The notes: generated by a model not told the origin, from the letters alone. A stretch of DNA of 59,805 nucleotides from Lachnospiraceae bacterium (GCA_017620375.1 JAFZQN010000046.1:1-59805), one strand, 5' to 3'; positions 44,902 through 53,306 are shown, counted from the stretch's first letter. Numbers and translations: made by a program.

Positions 44902-46095
44902 ATGATTGATTGCAAAAAAGCGGAAGAACTGATGCCGGATTATGTGATGAATCTGGTAGAAGAAGATGCTAAAAAAGAGATGGAAGAACATCTGAATGAG
45001 TGCAAATCATGCCGTGAGCTCTACGAAAGCATGAAAAAAGAAGGGGATGCATACGATGAAGCCCCTGAAGATAAACCATTCCAAAAAATTAACAAAGAGA
45101 TAAAAAAAATCAGGGTGAAAAAGATACTATTCTTTTACATAACCCTCATACTCGCCATCTTATTATTGGCATTGGTAATCGGTGAGCTCAACCCGAGAAG
45201 TGGGCTTCCAAGCATCACCCGTTTAAGATACAGGTCAAAAGCACGGTCGATAGCACAGGACTTTTTTGACGGTAAGATGGAAACCGTATTAATGGGTGCT
45301 GCAATTGAAGATTGTGGTGCGATGGTTTTCAAAAACGGTAAAGGGTATGTAGGAACAGAAATTATCGAAGACTATATTTTACAGCTGAAAAAACTATATA
45401 ATGATGAATTGGTTCCGCACAATTTTGAAATTCTGGATACCGATGTTAAATACACAAGAAGCGACTTGTACTACATAGATCTTATGGATTCGTTAGAAGC
45501 CGACGATACGGATAACTATGTTGTAAAAATGCTGATCGGAAACGGAGGAAACAGATTTTATATTGAAGTCAGCTTTGCAGATCTGAATACCTATTCGGTA
45601 GGTCTGATAAGTGCACATCGGGAGCTTGGGCAGGAAGAGAATGAATTTGATAAGGCCATAGAAAAAGCCGACAAATATATTTCCTTTGTTGAAGGCTTCA
45701 TCTTTGACGGATATTACGGGAAATACGTCCTTTATGACAGGCTTTGCGGAGAAAAACAATATATAGAAATAGGAGACAATTTCTTTACTACGAATTGTAT
45801 GAATTCGGCCAATGAAGACTACACGGCAGCTCTAAATGAGAAATTGCCCCAGATAATTGAAATCGGCAAAACCGAATCCGCAGACATGGTTATACATGAC
45901 TATGACAAGGACAAACATACATTAAATGTAATGCTTGTCTGGAAAATCGAAGATGCAAACGGCAAAAAAGCCATCATGACAAAATATTTCAACCAAGGGC
46001 CTTTCGGATACCAGAAGGCAGATGAGACAGAGCAGATAATGTCTGAAGAAGGATTTGATCCTAAATTGATTCAACAAATGAAGGATCTGTTTTGA
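44902..46095 (+). CDS. zinc-finger anti-sigma factor, membrane-anchored
   Basis: A 397-aa protein. The start carries a zinc-binding HxxxCxxC finger (EEHLNECKSCRELYESM, residues ~28-45) typical of anti-sigma factors that bind ECF sigma factors. One membrane helix is at about residues 72-92 (FFYITLILAILLLALVIGEL). The remaining ~300 residues would lie outside the cell and match nothing I recognise; they are acidic with several Tyr-rich strands. This part probably senses the signal. Its start lies one base after the sigma stop, so the pair is translationally coupled. Confidence 0.82.
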   Translation: MIDCKKAEELMPDYVMNLVEEDAKKEMEEHLNECKSCRELYESMKKEGDAYDEAPEDKPFQKINKEIKKIRVKKILFFYITLILAILLLALVIGELNPRSGLPSITRLRYRSKARSIAQDFFDGKMETVLMGAAIEDCGAMVFKNGKGYVGTEIIEDYILQLKKLYNDELVPHNFEILDTDVKYTRSDLYYIDLMDSLEADDTDNYVVKMLIGNGGNRFYIEVSFADLNTYSVGLISAHRELGQEENEFDKAIEKADKYISFVEGFIFDGYYGKYVLYDRLCGEKQYIEIGDNFFTTNCMNSANEDYTAALNEKLPQIIEIGKTESADMVIHDYDKDKHTLNVMLVWKIEDANGKKAIMTKYFNQGPFGYQKADETEQIMSEEGFDPKLIQQMKDLF

Positions 46096-46142
46096 GAACC
46101 CTTTCTATTTGACTATGAATAGTATAGTTCTGATAGTTGATC

Positions 46143-46330
46143 TGTTGAAAAATCGAACAATCAGCAACCTAACAATGAGTTACGATAAAAAAAATAACCG
46201 CATACCAAGTTTTAGCTGACTGAGTGGCGGTTATTTTTTTGTGTCTGAATTCGTTTTCTTTTGTTTATGTATGTCCTTGCCAATTGTGTAAAATAACATC
46301 GCAACTGCGCAGAGCATAATAACAAACTAG
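46143..46330 (-). pseudogene. decayed toxin-antitoxin remnant, cassette C
   Basis: It matches cassette A from TGTTGAAAAATCGAACAA, skips ~65 nt that hold the antitoxin promoter, then continues through the shared terminator and the 3' part of the toxin gene. The toxin start, ribosome site and promoter are gone; at the join, toxin codon 8 (CAG) has become TAG, which now serves as the stop of the antiporter gene. No product is expected. Confidence 0.8.
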
Positions 46331-47496
46331 GAGATTTCTCCAGCTTTCTTCAACGCTAACTTAGTTATAACAGGACCGGTCAGTTCGTAGATTACTGTAC
46401 CGCAGAGGATGATGGTACGGATCCTCGGGCCGTAGTCGGGAACTATCGACATGGCGGTGGTAGCAAGACCGATAGCTACACCGGCCTGTGGGATGAGTGT
46501 GAAGCCCAGATATTTTTGAACATTTTTGTTTGCTTTTGATATCTTAGCTCCTGCAAATGAACCGAGCATCTTTCCGAGCACTCTGAATATGATGTATATG
46601 ATACCGATCACGCCAACCGACGGGATGATGGATATATCAAGCGCTGCGCCGGACAGGAAGAAGAACATCATAAATATTGGAGGTGTCATACGGTCTGTCT
46701 GCTCGAAAACAACATCTGCAAATGAAGATGTGTTGGCAAGTGTGGCTCCAAGTGCCATGCAGGCTAAAAGTGATGATACGTCGAGCATTTCGCCGAGTCC
46801 GATACATACAAATACCATGCAGTATGTGACGGCAAGTCTGTTTCCGCGTCCTGTGAACCATTTGACGGCAAAACGGAAGAGTATACCGAAGATTATGCCT
46901 ATAGCCAGAGCGGCGATGATCTCTAGTAAAGGCTTTGCGATAGTCATGATCAGGCTGTCGCCCACACCGCCTTCTATGGTCTTGGCGATGGCTACCGATA
47001 TACCAAAGCACATAAGAGCTGTGGCGTCATCAAGTGCTACGACGGGCAGCAAAGTCTCGGTTACAGGACCGTGAGCTTTGTACTGCTTTACTACCATGAG
47101 TGTGGCAGCAGGAGCGGTAGCGGCTGCGATGGCACCTAGACAAAGGGAAAACGGTACGTCATTTCCTGTTACGATCAGAGCAAAATCAACTACGAGTACT
47201 GCTCCGATGGATTCGAGGCAAGCGATGATGATAGGAGCTTTTCCTACTTTCTTCAGGTAGCTGAACCTGAATTCCGAACCGATGGAAAAAGCGATAAAAC
47301 CAAGTGCCACATCAGGTATGATCCCGAGGCTGTCGACGGTGTCCTTGGGGATGATATTAAGTACGTAGGGGCCTGCCAGCAAGCCGACCAAAAGGTAACC
47401 TGTAACATTCGGAAGCTTGATAAGCTTCATCAGCTTGCTCGAGAGCAGAGCCAGGCACAATGCTATTGCTATATATATAAGTATATGGAGTTCCAT
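46327..47496 (-). CDS. cation:proton antiporter (CPA2-type)
   Basis: A 389-aa membrane protein with about 12 hydrophobic segments, of the Na+/H+ or K+/H+ exchanger family. Family segments: LPNVTGYLLVGLLAGPYVL, the PAATLMVVKQY and ALDDATALMCFG cores with the paired Asp, and SSLLACMALGATLANTSS. It ends GEIS, with the TAG stop at the joint with the toxin remnant; the decayed copy at 44110 keeps a different ending (EIT then TAA), so this gene's last codons were altered. No TrkA-N or other regulatory domain is attached; a PII-like protein gene lies 99 nt upstream. Confidence 0.9.
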   Translation of the reverse strand: MELHILIYIAIALCLALLSSKLMKLIKLPNVTGYLLVGLLAGPYVLNIIPKDTVDSLGIIPDVALGFIAFSIGSEFRFSYLKKVGKAPIIIACLESIGAVLVVDFALIVTGNDVPFSLCLGAIAAATAPAATLMVVKQYKAHGPVTETLLPVVALDDATALMCFGISVAIAKTIEGGVGDSLIMTIAKPLLEIIAALAIGIIFGILFRFAVKWFTGRGNRLAVTYCMVFVCIGLGEMLDVSSLLACMALGATLANTSSFADVVFEQTDRMTPPIFMMFFFLSGAALDISIIPSVGVIGIIYIIFRVLGKMLGSFAGAKISKANKNVQKYLGFTLIPQAGVAIGLATTAMSIVPDYGPRIRTIILCGTVIYELTGPVITKLALKKAGEIS

Positions 47497-47595
47497 TTCT
47501 GAAAGATTATTTTTCTCACTTTCTATTATAATAATTGAAATATCTGTTATATTTGTTTTTCAAAAGGGTCTACGTGGGATTTTAGAAGTTTACCT

Positions 47596-47931
47596 TTACT
47601 TGCCCAGTCCCTCTACATACGTGATAGGCACAACAAACATGATCCCGGTGTTGGGTTCTTTTAAGTTGACCATCTGTTTTACGGTCTCGCGGGCTTCAAC
47701 TACCTGCTCATCCCTTATTACGAAGAGTGCCACGTGTACGGCTTCGCGGTCCTCGTCTTTCATGAGACGGCGCAGAGTGGCAAACATCGGGACATCCTCC
47801 ATATTCATAAGCTCTTCGCCCATACCCTTTCCGGAGAGTATCGTGCCGCCTTTTACGCCCTCATCAGCCAGTTTTTTTAGTATTTCATCCAAAAGTTTCT
47901 CATTTTTAAGTATTACCACCAATAATTGCAT
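47596..47931 (-). CDS. PII-like signalling protein
   Basis: A 111-aa protein of the PII/CutA-like fold: LVVILKNEKLLDEILKKLAD opens like PII, and GGTILSGKGMG and GIMFVVPITYVEGLGK fill the later strands. The classic T-loop Tyr of GlnB is not evident, so it is not a nitrogen PII. Sitting just upstream of a cation/proton antiporter in the same direction, it may gate that carrier by binding a nucleotide, as PII-like proteins do next to other transporters; this is inference. AAAGGAC precedes the ATG. Confidence 0.78.
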   Translation of the reverse strand: MQLLVVILKNEKLLDEILKKLADEGVKGGTILSGKGMGEELMNMEDVPMFATLRRLMKDEDREAVHVALFVIRDEQVVEARETVKQMVNLKEPNTGIMFVVPITYVEGLGK

Positions 47932-47981
47932 AACCGTATCCGTCCTTTCTGTGATACCGATAATGATTTATATTATATCGC

Positions 47982-48009
47982 ATTATAGTGTTAATAAATA
48001 AAAAGTCAA
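47982..48009 (-). promoter_or_regulatory. promoter of PII-like gene and antiporter
   Basis: Minus strand: TTGACT (48009-48004), 16-bp spacer, TATAAT (47987-47982). Confidence 0.78.
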
Positions 48010-48025
48010 GCGGATTTTAATTTCG

Positions 48026-48054
48026 TTGCAATTTTTATTAAAAAAGATTATACT
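48026..48054 (+). promoter_or_regulatory. promoter of S1-domain gene
   Basis: TTGCAA (48026-48031), 17-bp spacer, TATACT (48049-48054). It is divergent from the PII-like promoter 17 bp away. Confidence 0.75.
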
Positions 48055-48100
48055 GTAATATTGAGGGTATATACATTAAATATCTATCAGGGGGACGAAA

Positions 48101-49030
48101 ATGGAAGAAACAAATTATGAAGGCATTCCTTCAATGGACGATTTTAAGGCGGAGCTCGAACACAGCTTCAAAAAAATAAATCCCGGTGACGTCGTATACG
48201 GTACAGTATGCGGTGTATCGGATAAAGATGTAACGGTGGACCTTAACTCATATTCAGAGGGCATTATTTCTATAGATGAACTCAGCAACAACCCTGCATT
48301 TTCCATAAAGGCGGATATACATGTGGGCGACAAGGTAAGCTGTGTGGTGCTCGGCGAGACGAGGGACGGTGTGATCAAACTCTCCATGAAGGAAGCAGAC
48401 GACATGCTTTCATGGGATAAGCTGATAAAAGCAAAGGCAGACGGCACCATAGAAAAGGTAAAGATCAACGAGGCGGTAAAGGGCGGAGCAGTAGCGTACA
48501 TATACGGTATCAGGGCATTTATCCCCGCATCGCAGCTGGCACTTACCTATACAGAGGACACCTCGGAGTTTGTCGGAAAGACTTTGGAGTGCAGAGTCAC
48601 CGAAGTGAACCGTGAGGACAAGAAGGTAATACTTTCTGCAAAATCTGTACTTGCGGAAAAGGCTGAGGCAGAGAAAAACCTCAAGGTATCGAAGGTACAG
48701 AAGGGTACGGTAGTGACCGGAAAGGTTGAAAAACTTATGCCTTTCGGAGCATTTGTGGATATAGGCGACGGAATCACCGGATTGGTACATATCTCACAGA
48801 TAGCATATAAGAAAATAAAATCGCCCGCAGAGGTATTAAAAGAAGGCGAAGAGGTAACAGTTAAGGTAATAGATGTAAAGGACGGCAAGCTTTCATTGTC
48901 TATGATAGCGGTTCAGGAAAAGGATGAGACCGAGACCGTAGAGGAAGCACTCGACGAGCCCACTGAGTACAGTGACGGCGATGCACCTTCCACAGGACTT
49001 GGAAGTTTGCTCGCAAAGTTAAAACTTTAA
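48101..49030 (+). CDS. S1 RNA-binding domain protein (short S1-like)
   Basis: A 309-aa protein with three S1 OB-fold repeats, at about residues 17-92 (PGDVVYGTVCGVSDKDVTV), 107-180 (GGAVAYIYGIRAFIPASQL) and 192-268 (KGTVVTGKVEKLMPFGAFVD, GITGLVHISQIA), the last the best conserved, followed by an acidic tail. Low-GC Gram-positives commonly have such short S1 homologues that bind mRNA or associate with ribosomes. It is not the full six-domain S1 of Gram-negatives. GGGGGACG precedes the ATG. Possible roles include translation or RNA turnover. Confidence 0.9.
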   Translation: MEETNYEGIPSMDDFKAELEHSFKKINPGDVVYGTVCGVSDKDVTVDLNSYSEGIISIDELSNNPAFSIKADIHVGDKVSCVVLGETRDGVIKLSMKEADDMLSWDKLIKAKADGTIEKVKINEAVKGGAVAYIYGIRAFIPASQLALTYTEDTSEFVGKTLECRVTEVNREDKKVILSAKSVLAEKAEAEKNLKVSKVQKGTVVTGKVEKLMPFGAFVDIGDGITGLVHISQIAYKKIKSPAEVLKEGEEVTVKVIDVKDGKLSLSMIAVQEKDETETVEEALDEPTEYSDGDAPSTGLGSLLAKLKL

Positions 49031-49100
49031 TGGACATATGGATCTGATCAGCCGGATTGATGATTGAACATCATAATACAGCGTTTATCGGGTAGTAATT

Positions 49101-49116
49101 TGATTTACGTAAATCA
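49101..49116. promoter_or_regulatory. perfect 16-bp palindrome at ribosome site
   Basis: TGATTTACGTAAATCA directly abuts the AGGAG of the MerR/RDD gene, ending 8 nt before its ATG. It could be an operator for the protein's own MerR-like domain, or an RNA hairpin hiding the ribosome site. Confidence 0.6.
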
Positions 49117-49124
49117 GGAGCAAT

Positions 49125-50957
49125 ATGAATTACAGGGAACTGGCGAAGGAGCTGGGATTAAACAGTTCCAAGCTTTTAAACATCGAGAACAGAGGGCTTG
49201 TTAAAAGCCACGGAGCGGCAGCGTTACTGGCCAGCTTTGACGATGAAGACGTCAAGGTGATCAGGCAGTGCTGTCTGTTCAGCATGCTCGGAATCCCTGA
49301 TGAGGCAGCGTTCTCCATTGTAAAAGGGGAATCTGACCTAAAGCCCACACTTAAGAAATATTTGGATGATATCCTGTCGGATGAGAAGAATCACACTCAG
49401 GCGGCCATAGTTATCCAGAATATCAGGCGTGAGTGTCAGAATATCGATGAACTCGATCCGGTGCCTTTCCTGCAGCACATTAAGGAATTAAAAGCTTCCG
49501 GCGGAACATTTTATGATGTAAACAGCGGAAGACTTGAGGAAAGAAAAGCAGCTACTAACGATAATAAACCCGGAAAATCCGGACTGTTTGGCGGATTATT
49601 CGGCGGCCTGATGGGGAGCAGCTCTAAGGAAGATGAGCCCCGTGGCCGTAACACGGATGTATATAATGGAAGAAAACCGGATGATTCACCGGATGCAGGG
49701 AAAAGCGGCAGTTATGACAGCTCGGAAGCTTCCACAGACAAAATCGGAGATGAAAAAAAGGACACTTCGGAAATTGAAGATGGAATAAGTCGTGTAAGCG
49801 ATACATCCGATGAAGAGAAAACAGCCACAGATGAGGAAACTAAAAATTCATCGGACAGTACGCAAAATGAGCGCTGGAGCCCCTATACCACACATGGCTA
49901 CGGCGATTCAAATATGGGTTCGGGCAACTGGCACGGATGGTCACCCGGATACGGGACATACACCACAAAAATCGGAGCCAGAGAGCGTATAAATAACGGT
50001 GAGAAAACCTGTCCATATCCGGCCAGACGTTTTTTGGCCAGGATAGTGGACACCACCATCGTGACTTTGATAGGAAATGCCATATTAAAGATCGGATTCA
50101 GGGTCAATACCGGACTTTCTTTGGAGACAGTCATGTATTGCGAGATGGTATTCTGGCTGTTTGAACTTATGATCGAGCCATTGCTTCTTGCAACCATAGG
50201 GACTACGCCCGGAAAATGGATCATGGGCATCAAGGTCAGAGACTCAAAGAGTAAGGGCAAACTTGATATAAAGCAGGCATACATCAGAGCTTTGAAACTT
50301 GCATGGCACGGATTTGGATTTATGATCCCGATCTTTTCAATATATAAACGAGGTGTTTCATATATAAGATGCAGGATGAATGACACCATGCAATGGGATG
50401 AAGGCATAGATGTCGAACTTGATGATGACAAGCAGACCAGGATAGTGCTGTGCGTTGTAGCGATCATCCTGCTCAATGTATTTGACGAATTTGTCGCAAA
50501 GCAGGCTATGCTGCCACAAAACAGAGGCGATATCACCGTTGAACAATTCAGGGAAAACCTGGTCGAACTTATGAAATATACCGGGTATACCGGTGACATT
50601 CTTGATAATTACAAGGTTACCGCAGGAAGCAACGGGTATGTAAGATCCGTATCCATCACATTTACAGATGAACAGGATACGGCAGACAGGTATAATCAGA
50701 TGTATCTGGCATTCCTGGCATTTGCAGGGGCAGCGGACGGCTCAAACGGGATCAACCTTATGATGACCTCTGTCAATGGCAGAATGAAGACGTATTATAA
50801 TTCGTTTGTAGACAGTTACTGTGGGGTGACTATTCAAAATATATCGGATAGTACGATCGTGGATGAGAACGGTTACAGTAACCTGTATATGGCTTTGTAT
50901 GGGGCCACACCGGCAGTACCTGCGTTTAACCAGACATTTACGATGATAAAGGAGTAG
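49125..50957 (+). CDS. MerR-like domain fused to RDD membrane domain
   Basis: A 610-aa protein of unusual build. Residues 1-70 look like a MerR helix-turn-helix (NYRELAKELGLNSSKLLNIE, then DEDVKVIRQCC). A low-complexity, Gly then Asp/Ser-rich linker covers ~150-290 (SGLFGGLFGGLMGSS). An RDD membrane domain follows (PARRFLARIVDTTIV with the Arg/Asp motif, then GTTPGKWIMGIKVRD), with about three or four helices to residue ~460. The last ~150 residues are a soluble extracytoplasmic-type domain. A DNA-binding start and a membrane body imply a membrane-tethered regulator. Confidence 0.8.
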   Translation: MNYRELAKELGLNSSKLLNIENRGLVKSHGAAALLASFDDEDVKVIRQCCLFSMLGIPDEAAFSIVKGESDLKPTLKKYLDDILSDEKNHTQAAIVIQNIRRECQNIDELDPVPFLQHIKELKASGGTFYDVNSGRLEERKAATNDNKPGKSGLFGGLFGGLMGSSSKEDEPRGRNTDVYNGRKPDDSPDAGKSGSYDSSEASTDKIGDEKKDTSEIEDGISRVSDTSDEEKTATDEETKNSSDSTQNERWSPYTTHGYGDSNMGSGNWHGWSPGYGTYTTKIGARERINNGEKTCPYPARRFLARIVDTTIVTLIGNAILKIGFRVNTGLSLETVMYCEMVFWLFELMIEPLLLATIGTTPGKWIMGIKVRDSKSKGKLDIKQAYIRALKLAWHGFGFMIPIFSIYKRGVSYIRCRMNDTMQWDEGIDVELDDDKQTRIVLCVVAIILLNVFDEFVAKQAMLPQNRGDITVEQFRENLVELMKYTGYTGDILDNYKVTAGSNGYVRSVSITFTDEQDTADRYNQMYLAFLAFAGAADGSNGINLMMTSVNGRMKTYYNSFVDSYCGVTIQNISDSTIVDENGYSNLYMALYGATPAVPAFNQTFTMIKE

Positions 50958-50983
50958 TTTTGTTAAGCTAACTGAAAATTGCT

Positions 50984-51012
50984 TGACTTACAAAACAAAC
51001 GGGTGTATATTA
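50984..51012 (+). promoter_or_regulatory. promoter of antitoxin RNA, cassette B
   Basis: TTGACT (50984-50989), 17-bp spacer, TATATT (51007-51012). Confidence 0.78.
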
Positions 51013-51018
51013 TAAACA

Positions 51019-51129
51019 GAATAAGGTGTTGTCCGTCAAAACGACGGTCAGCTACCTGACTACGGGTTACATTAAAAAGAATAACCGCTAATAACGAGTC
51101 TGGGGAGACTGGTGGCGGTTATTTTTTTG
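51019..51129 (+). ncRNA. type I antitoxin RNA, cassette B (predicted)
   Basis: About 111 nt from the plus-strand promoter to the shared bidirectional terminator AATAACCGC/GCGGTTATT (51081-51129). Its 5' sequence starts AAGGTGTTGTCC and includes ACGGTCAGCTACCT, which the toxin transcript of the same cassette also carries. It overlaps the toxin mRNA 3' end. Confidence 0.7.
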
Positions 51130-51257
51130 TGTTCTTATGTATATTCTCTTGATCATTATGTTTCTTATGCTTGGAAATATCCTTGCCGATCGTATAAAAT
51201 AACTTTGCAATCGCGCAGAGCATGATAACAAGTTGAAATACTTCTGATACACTCACT
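51120..51257 (-). CDS. type I toxin, holin-like small membrane peptide, cassette B
   Basis: A 45-aa peptide starting at GTG behind GGAAGGAGG. It begins SVSEVFQLVIMLCAIAKLFY, a single membrane helix, with a Lys/His-rich tail (IGKDISKHKKHNDQENIHKN) six residues longer than in cassette A. The stop codon lies in the terminator arm. It differs from cassette A at many silent and some coding positions, so it is an older duplicate, not a recent one. Confidence 0.82.
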
Positions 51258-51338
51258 GCTTCCTCCTTCCTGAGAAGCCCTGACACTTCTCCGGTGAGGT
51301 AGCTAACCGCCATCCGTCTGGACAACACCTTGATTATA

Positions 51339-51367
51339 TTATAGCAAACGTATGTTCGAACGTCAAT
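51339..51367 (-). promoter_or_regulatory. promoter of toxin gene, cassette B
   Basis: Minus strand: TTGACG (51367-51362), 17-bp spacer, TATAAT (51344-51339). Confidence 0.83.
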
Positions 51368-51385
51368 GCTTTTTAAAGAAAAAAC

Positions 51386-51414
51386 TTGATATTATCAAGC
51401 ATATATGGTATCCT
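51386..51414 (+). promoter_or_regulatory. promoter of tagD-like gene
   Basis: TTGATA (51386-51391), 17-bp spacer, TATCCT (51409-51414). The -35 box lies in a near-perfect palindrome, CTTGATATTATCAAG (51385-51399), a possible operator. Confidence 0.65.
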
Positions 51415-51473
51415 ACAACGCGGATGTTATCATGGATTTAAGACCGGAAACATAATCCGGTTCGGGAGGTAAA

Positions 51474-51866
51474 ATGAGAAAAGTAATTACTTACGGAACT
51501 TATGACCTGCTTCACGTTGGACATATAAATCTGCTTAGACGTGCCAGAGAACTGGGTGATTATCTTATAGTTGTTGTATCTTCGGATGAGTTTAATGCTA
51601 TAAAAGGAAAGAAAGCTTATTACAGTTTTGAAGACAGAAAAAAGATACTTGAAGCCATAAGATACGTGGATGAAGTACTCCCTGAATATACATGGGAGCA
51701 GAAAATAGACGACGTGGTAAATAATAATGTAGATGTTTTTGTTATGGGAGATGACTGGACCGGAAAGTTTGATTTCCTTAAGGAATACTGTGAAGTCGTT
51801 TATCTGCCCAGAACTGAAGGAATATCTACCACAAAAATTAAGCAGGACTTGTTTGAGAAGAAATAA
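51474..51866 (+). CDS. tagD: glycerol-3-phosphate cytidylyltransferase-like protein
   Basis: A 130-aa nucleotidyltransferase that makes CDP-glycerol from CTP and glycerol-3-phosphate, for teichoic-acid-type polymers. The family's two motifs are clear: GTYDLLHVGHINLLRRA with HxGH, and RTEGISTTKIK at the end; WTGKFDFL is also conserved. No other teichoic genes adjoin it, so the polymer is not known. GGGAGG precedes the ATG. It is monocistronic, ending at the terminator at 51877. Confidence 0.92.
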   Translation: MRKVITYGTYDLLHVGHINLLRRARELGDYLIVVVSSDEFNAIKGKKAYYSFEDRKKILEAIRYVDEVLPEYTWEQKIDDVVNNNVDVFVMGDDWTGKFDFLKEYCEVVYLPRTEGISTTKIKQDLFEKK

Positions 51867-51876
51867 AAACGCACAA

Positions 51877-51918
51877 AAAAATAACCGCCTATGCTTTACT
51901 GAGCTCGCGGTTATTTTT
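51877..51918 (+). terminator. terminator after tagD-like gene
   Basis: Stem AAAATAACCGC/GCGGTTATTTT followed by T. The stem is the same as the terminators of the type I cassettes. Confidence 0.88.
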
Positions 51919-51937
51919 GTATTTTTATAAGAAAATC

Positions 51938-51966
51938 TTGCATAAAAACCGAAAATGTGCTATTCT
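51938..51966 (+). promoter_or_regulatory. promoter of lysA
   Basis: TTGCAT (51938-51943), 17-bp spacer, TATTCT (51961-51966). An imperfect stem between CCCGTTGT and GACAGCGGG follows in the leader (about 51969-52006). Confidence 0.65.
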
Positions 51967-52046
51967 AAACCCGTTGTTTATTTTTTTTTAATAAATAGAC
52001 AGCGGGATTATTTATGTAAAGAATTAACAGAAAGACAGTGAACATC

Positions 52047-53306
52047 ATGAAAACACCATTTGTAACAAAAGAACAGATAGAAGAGATCGTAAAGAAATAT
52101 CCCACACCTTTCCATATCTACGATGAGAAGGGCATCAGGGAAAATGCAAGAAGATTAAAGCAGGCATTCAGCTGGAACAAGGGATATAAGGAGTTTTTTG
52201 CGGTGAAGGCAACACCCAATCCGTTCATCATAAACGTGTTAAAGAGCGAAGGCTGCGGCGTGGACTGCGCATCCATGCAGGAACTGCTCATAGCAGAGGC
52301 GTGCGGGATGGGAGAAGGCGATATCATGTTCTCATCCAACGAGACACCCGCGGGCGAGTTCACCAAGTGCAGGCAGCTTAACGGATATATCAACCTGGAC
52401 GACATCACACTCGTGGATTTCCTTGACAAAGAGTGCGGCGTGCCCGAGACCATATTCTGCCGTTACAATCCCGGCGGAGTATATACTGTATCCAATGGCA
52501 TCATGGACAACCCCGGAGATGCAAAATACGGCATGACCAGACCTCAGATAGCTGAGGCGTTTAAGAGATTAAAGGAGCTCGGTGCAAAGAAATTCGGTAT
52601 TCACGCATTTTTATGCAGCGGTGCCGTATCGAACGACTATTATCCCATGCTGGCACGCGACCTGTTCAAGCTCGCTGTAGAGCTTAGGGACGAGACCGGC
52701 TGCGACGTAAAATACATCAACCTTTCAGGCGGCGTAGGTATACCTTATCGTCCTGACCAGGAAGGCTGCGATATCTTAAAGATCGGCGAGGGCGTAAAAA
52801 AGGCATACGAAGAAGTGATCGAGCCCGCAGGTATGGAAGTAGCCATATTTACCGAGCTTGGAAGATTTATGCTGGCACCTTACGGACACCTGATCGTAAA
52901 AGCTATCCATGAGAAGCATACATATAAGGAATACATTGGTGTTGACGCATGTGCAGCCAACCTTATGAGACCTGCTATGTACGGCGCTTATCATCATCTG
53001 ACCGTGCTCGGCAAAGAAAATGCGCCGAAGGACCATACTTACGACGTAGTAGGAAATCTGTGCGAGAACAACGATAAATTTGCGATAGACCGTCAGCTCC
53101 CGAAGATCGATATGGGTGATTATATCTGCATCCACGATACCGGAGCACACGGATTCTCGATGGGCTATAACTATAACGGCATGCTGAGGTCAAAGGAGCT
53201 TCTGCTCCACGAGGACGGAAGTGTCGAGCTTATCCGCCGTGCTGAGACGCCCAAAGATTATTTCGCAACATTTGATTTCTGCGATATTATGAAGAAGGTG
53301 CTATGA
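52047..53306 (+). CDS. lysA: diaminopimelate decarboxylase-like protein
   Basis: PLP enzyme of the alanine-racemase fold (ODC/DAPDC class); it removes CO2 from meso-diaminopimelate to give lysine. It is 419 aa from the ATG at 52047; a GTG at 52038 would add three residues. The PLP lysine is in FFAVKATPNPF, the glycine-rich phosphate site is in YINLSGGVGIPY, and the substrate-side Cys is in DFLDKECGVPE or GNLCENNDKF, where the catalytic CENND matches the family. Other decarboxylases of this fold share these motifs, so lysine synthesis is likely but not certain. It has its own promoter. Confidence 0.88.
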   Translation: MKTPFVTKEQIEEIVKKYPTPFHIYDEKGIRENARRLKQAFSWNKGYKEFFAVKATPNPFIINVLKSEGCGVDCASMQELLIAEACGMGEGDIMFSSNETPAGEFTKCRQLNGYINLDDITLVDFLDKECGVPETIFCRYNPGGVYTVSNGIMDNPGDAKYGMTRPQIAEAFKRLKELGAKKFGIHAFLCSGAVSNDYYPMLARDLFKLAVELRDETGCDVKYINLSGGVGIPYRPDQEGCDILKIGEGVKKAYEEVIEPAGMEVAIFTELGRFMLAPYGHLIVKAIHEKHTYKEYIGVDACAANLMRPAMYGAYHHLTVLGKENAPKDHTYDVVGNLCENNDKFAIDRQLPKIDMGDYICIHDTGAHGFSMGYNYNGMLRSKELLLHEDGSVELIRRAETPKDYFATFDFCDIMKKVL

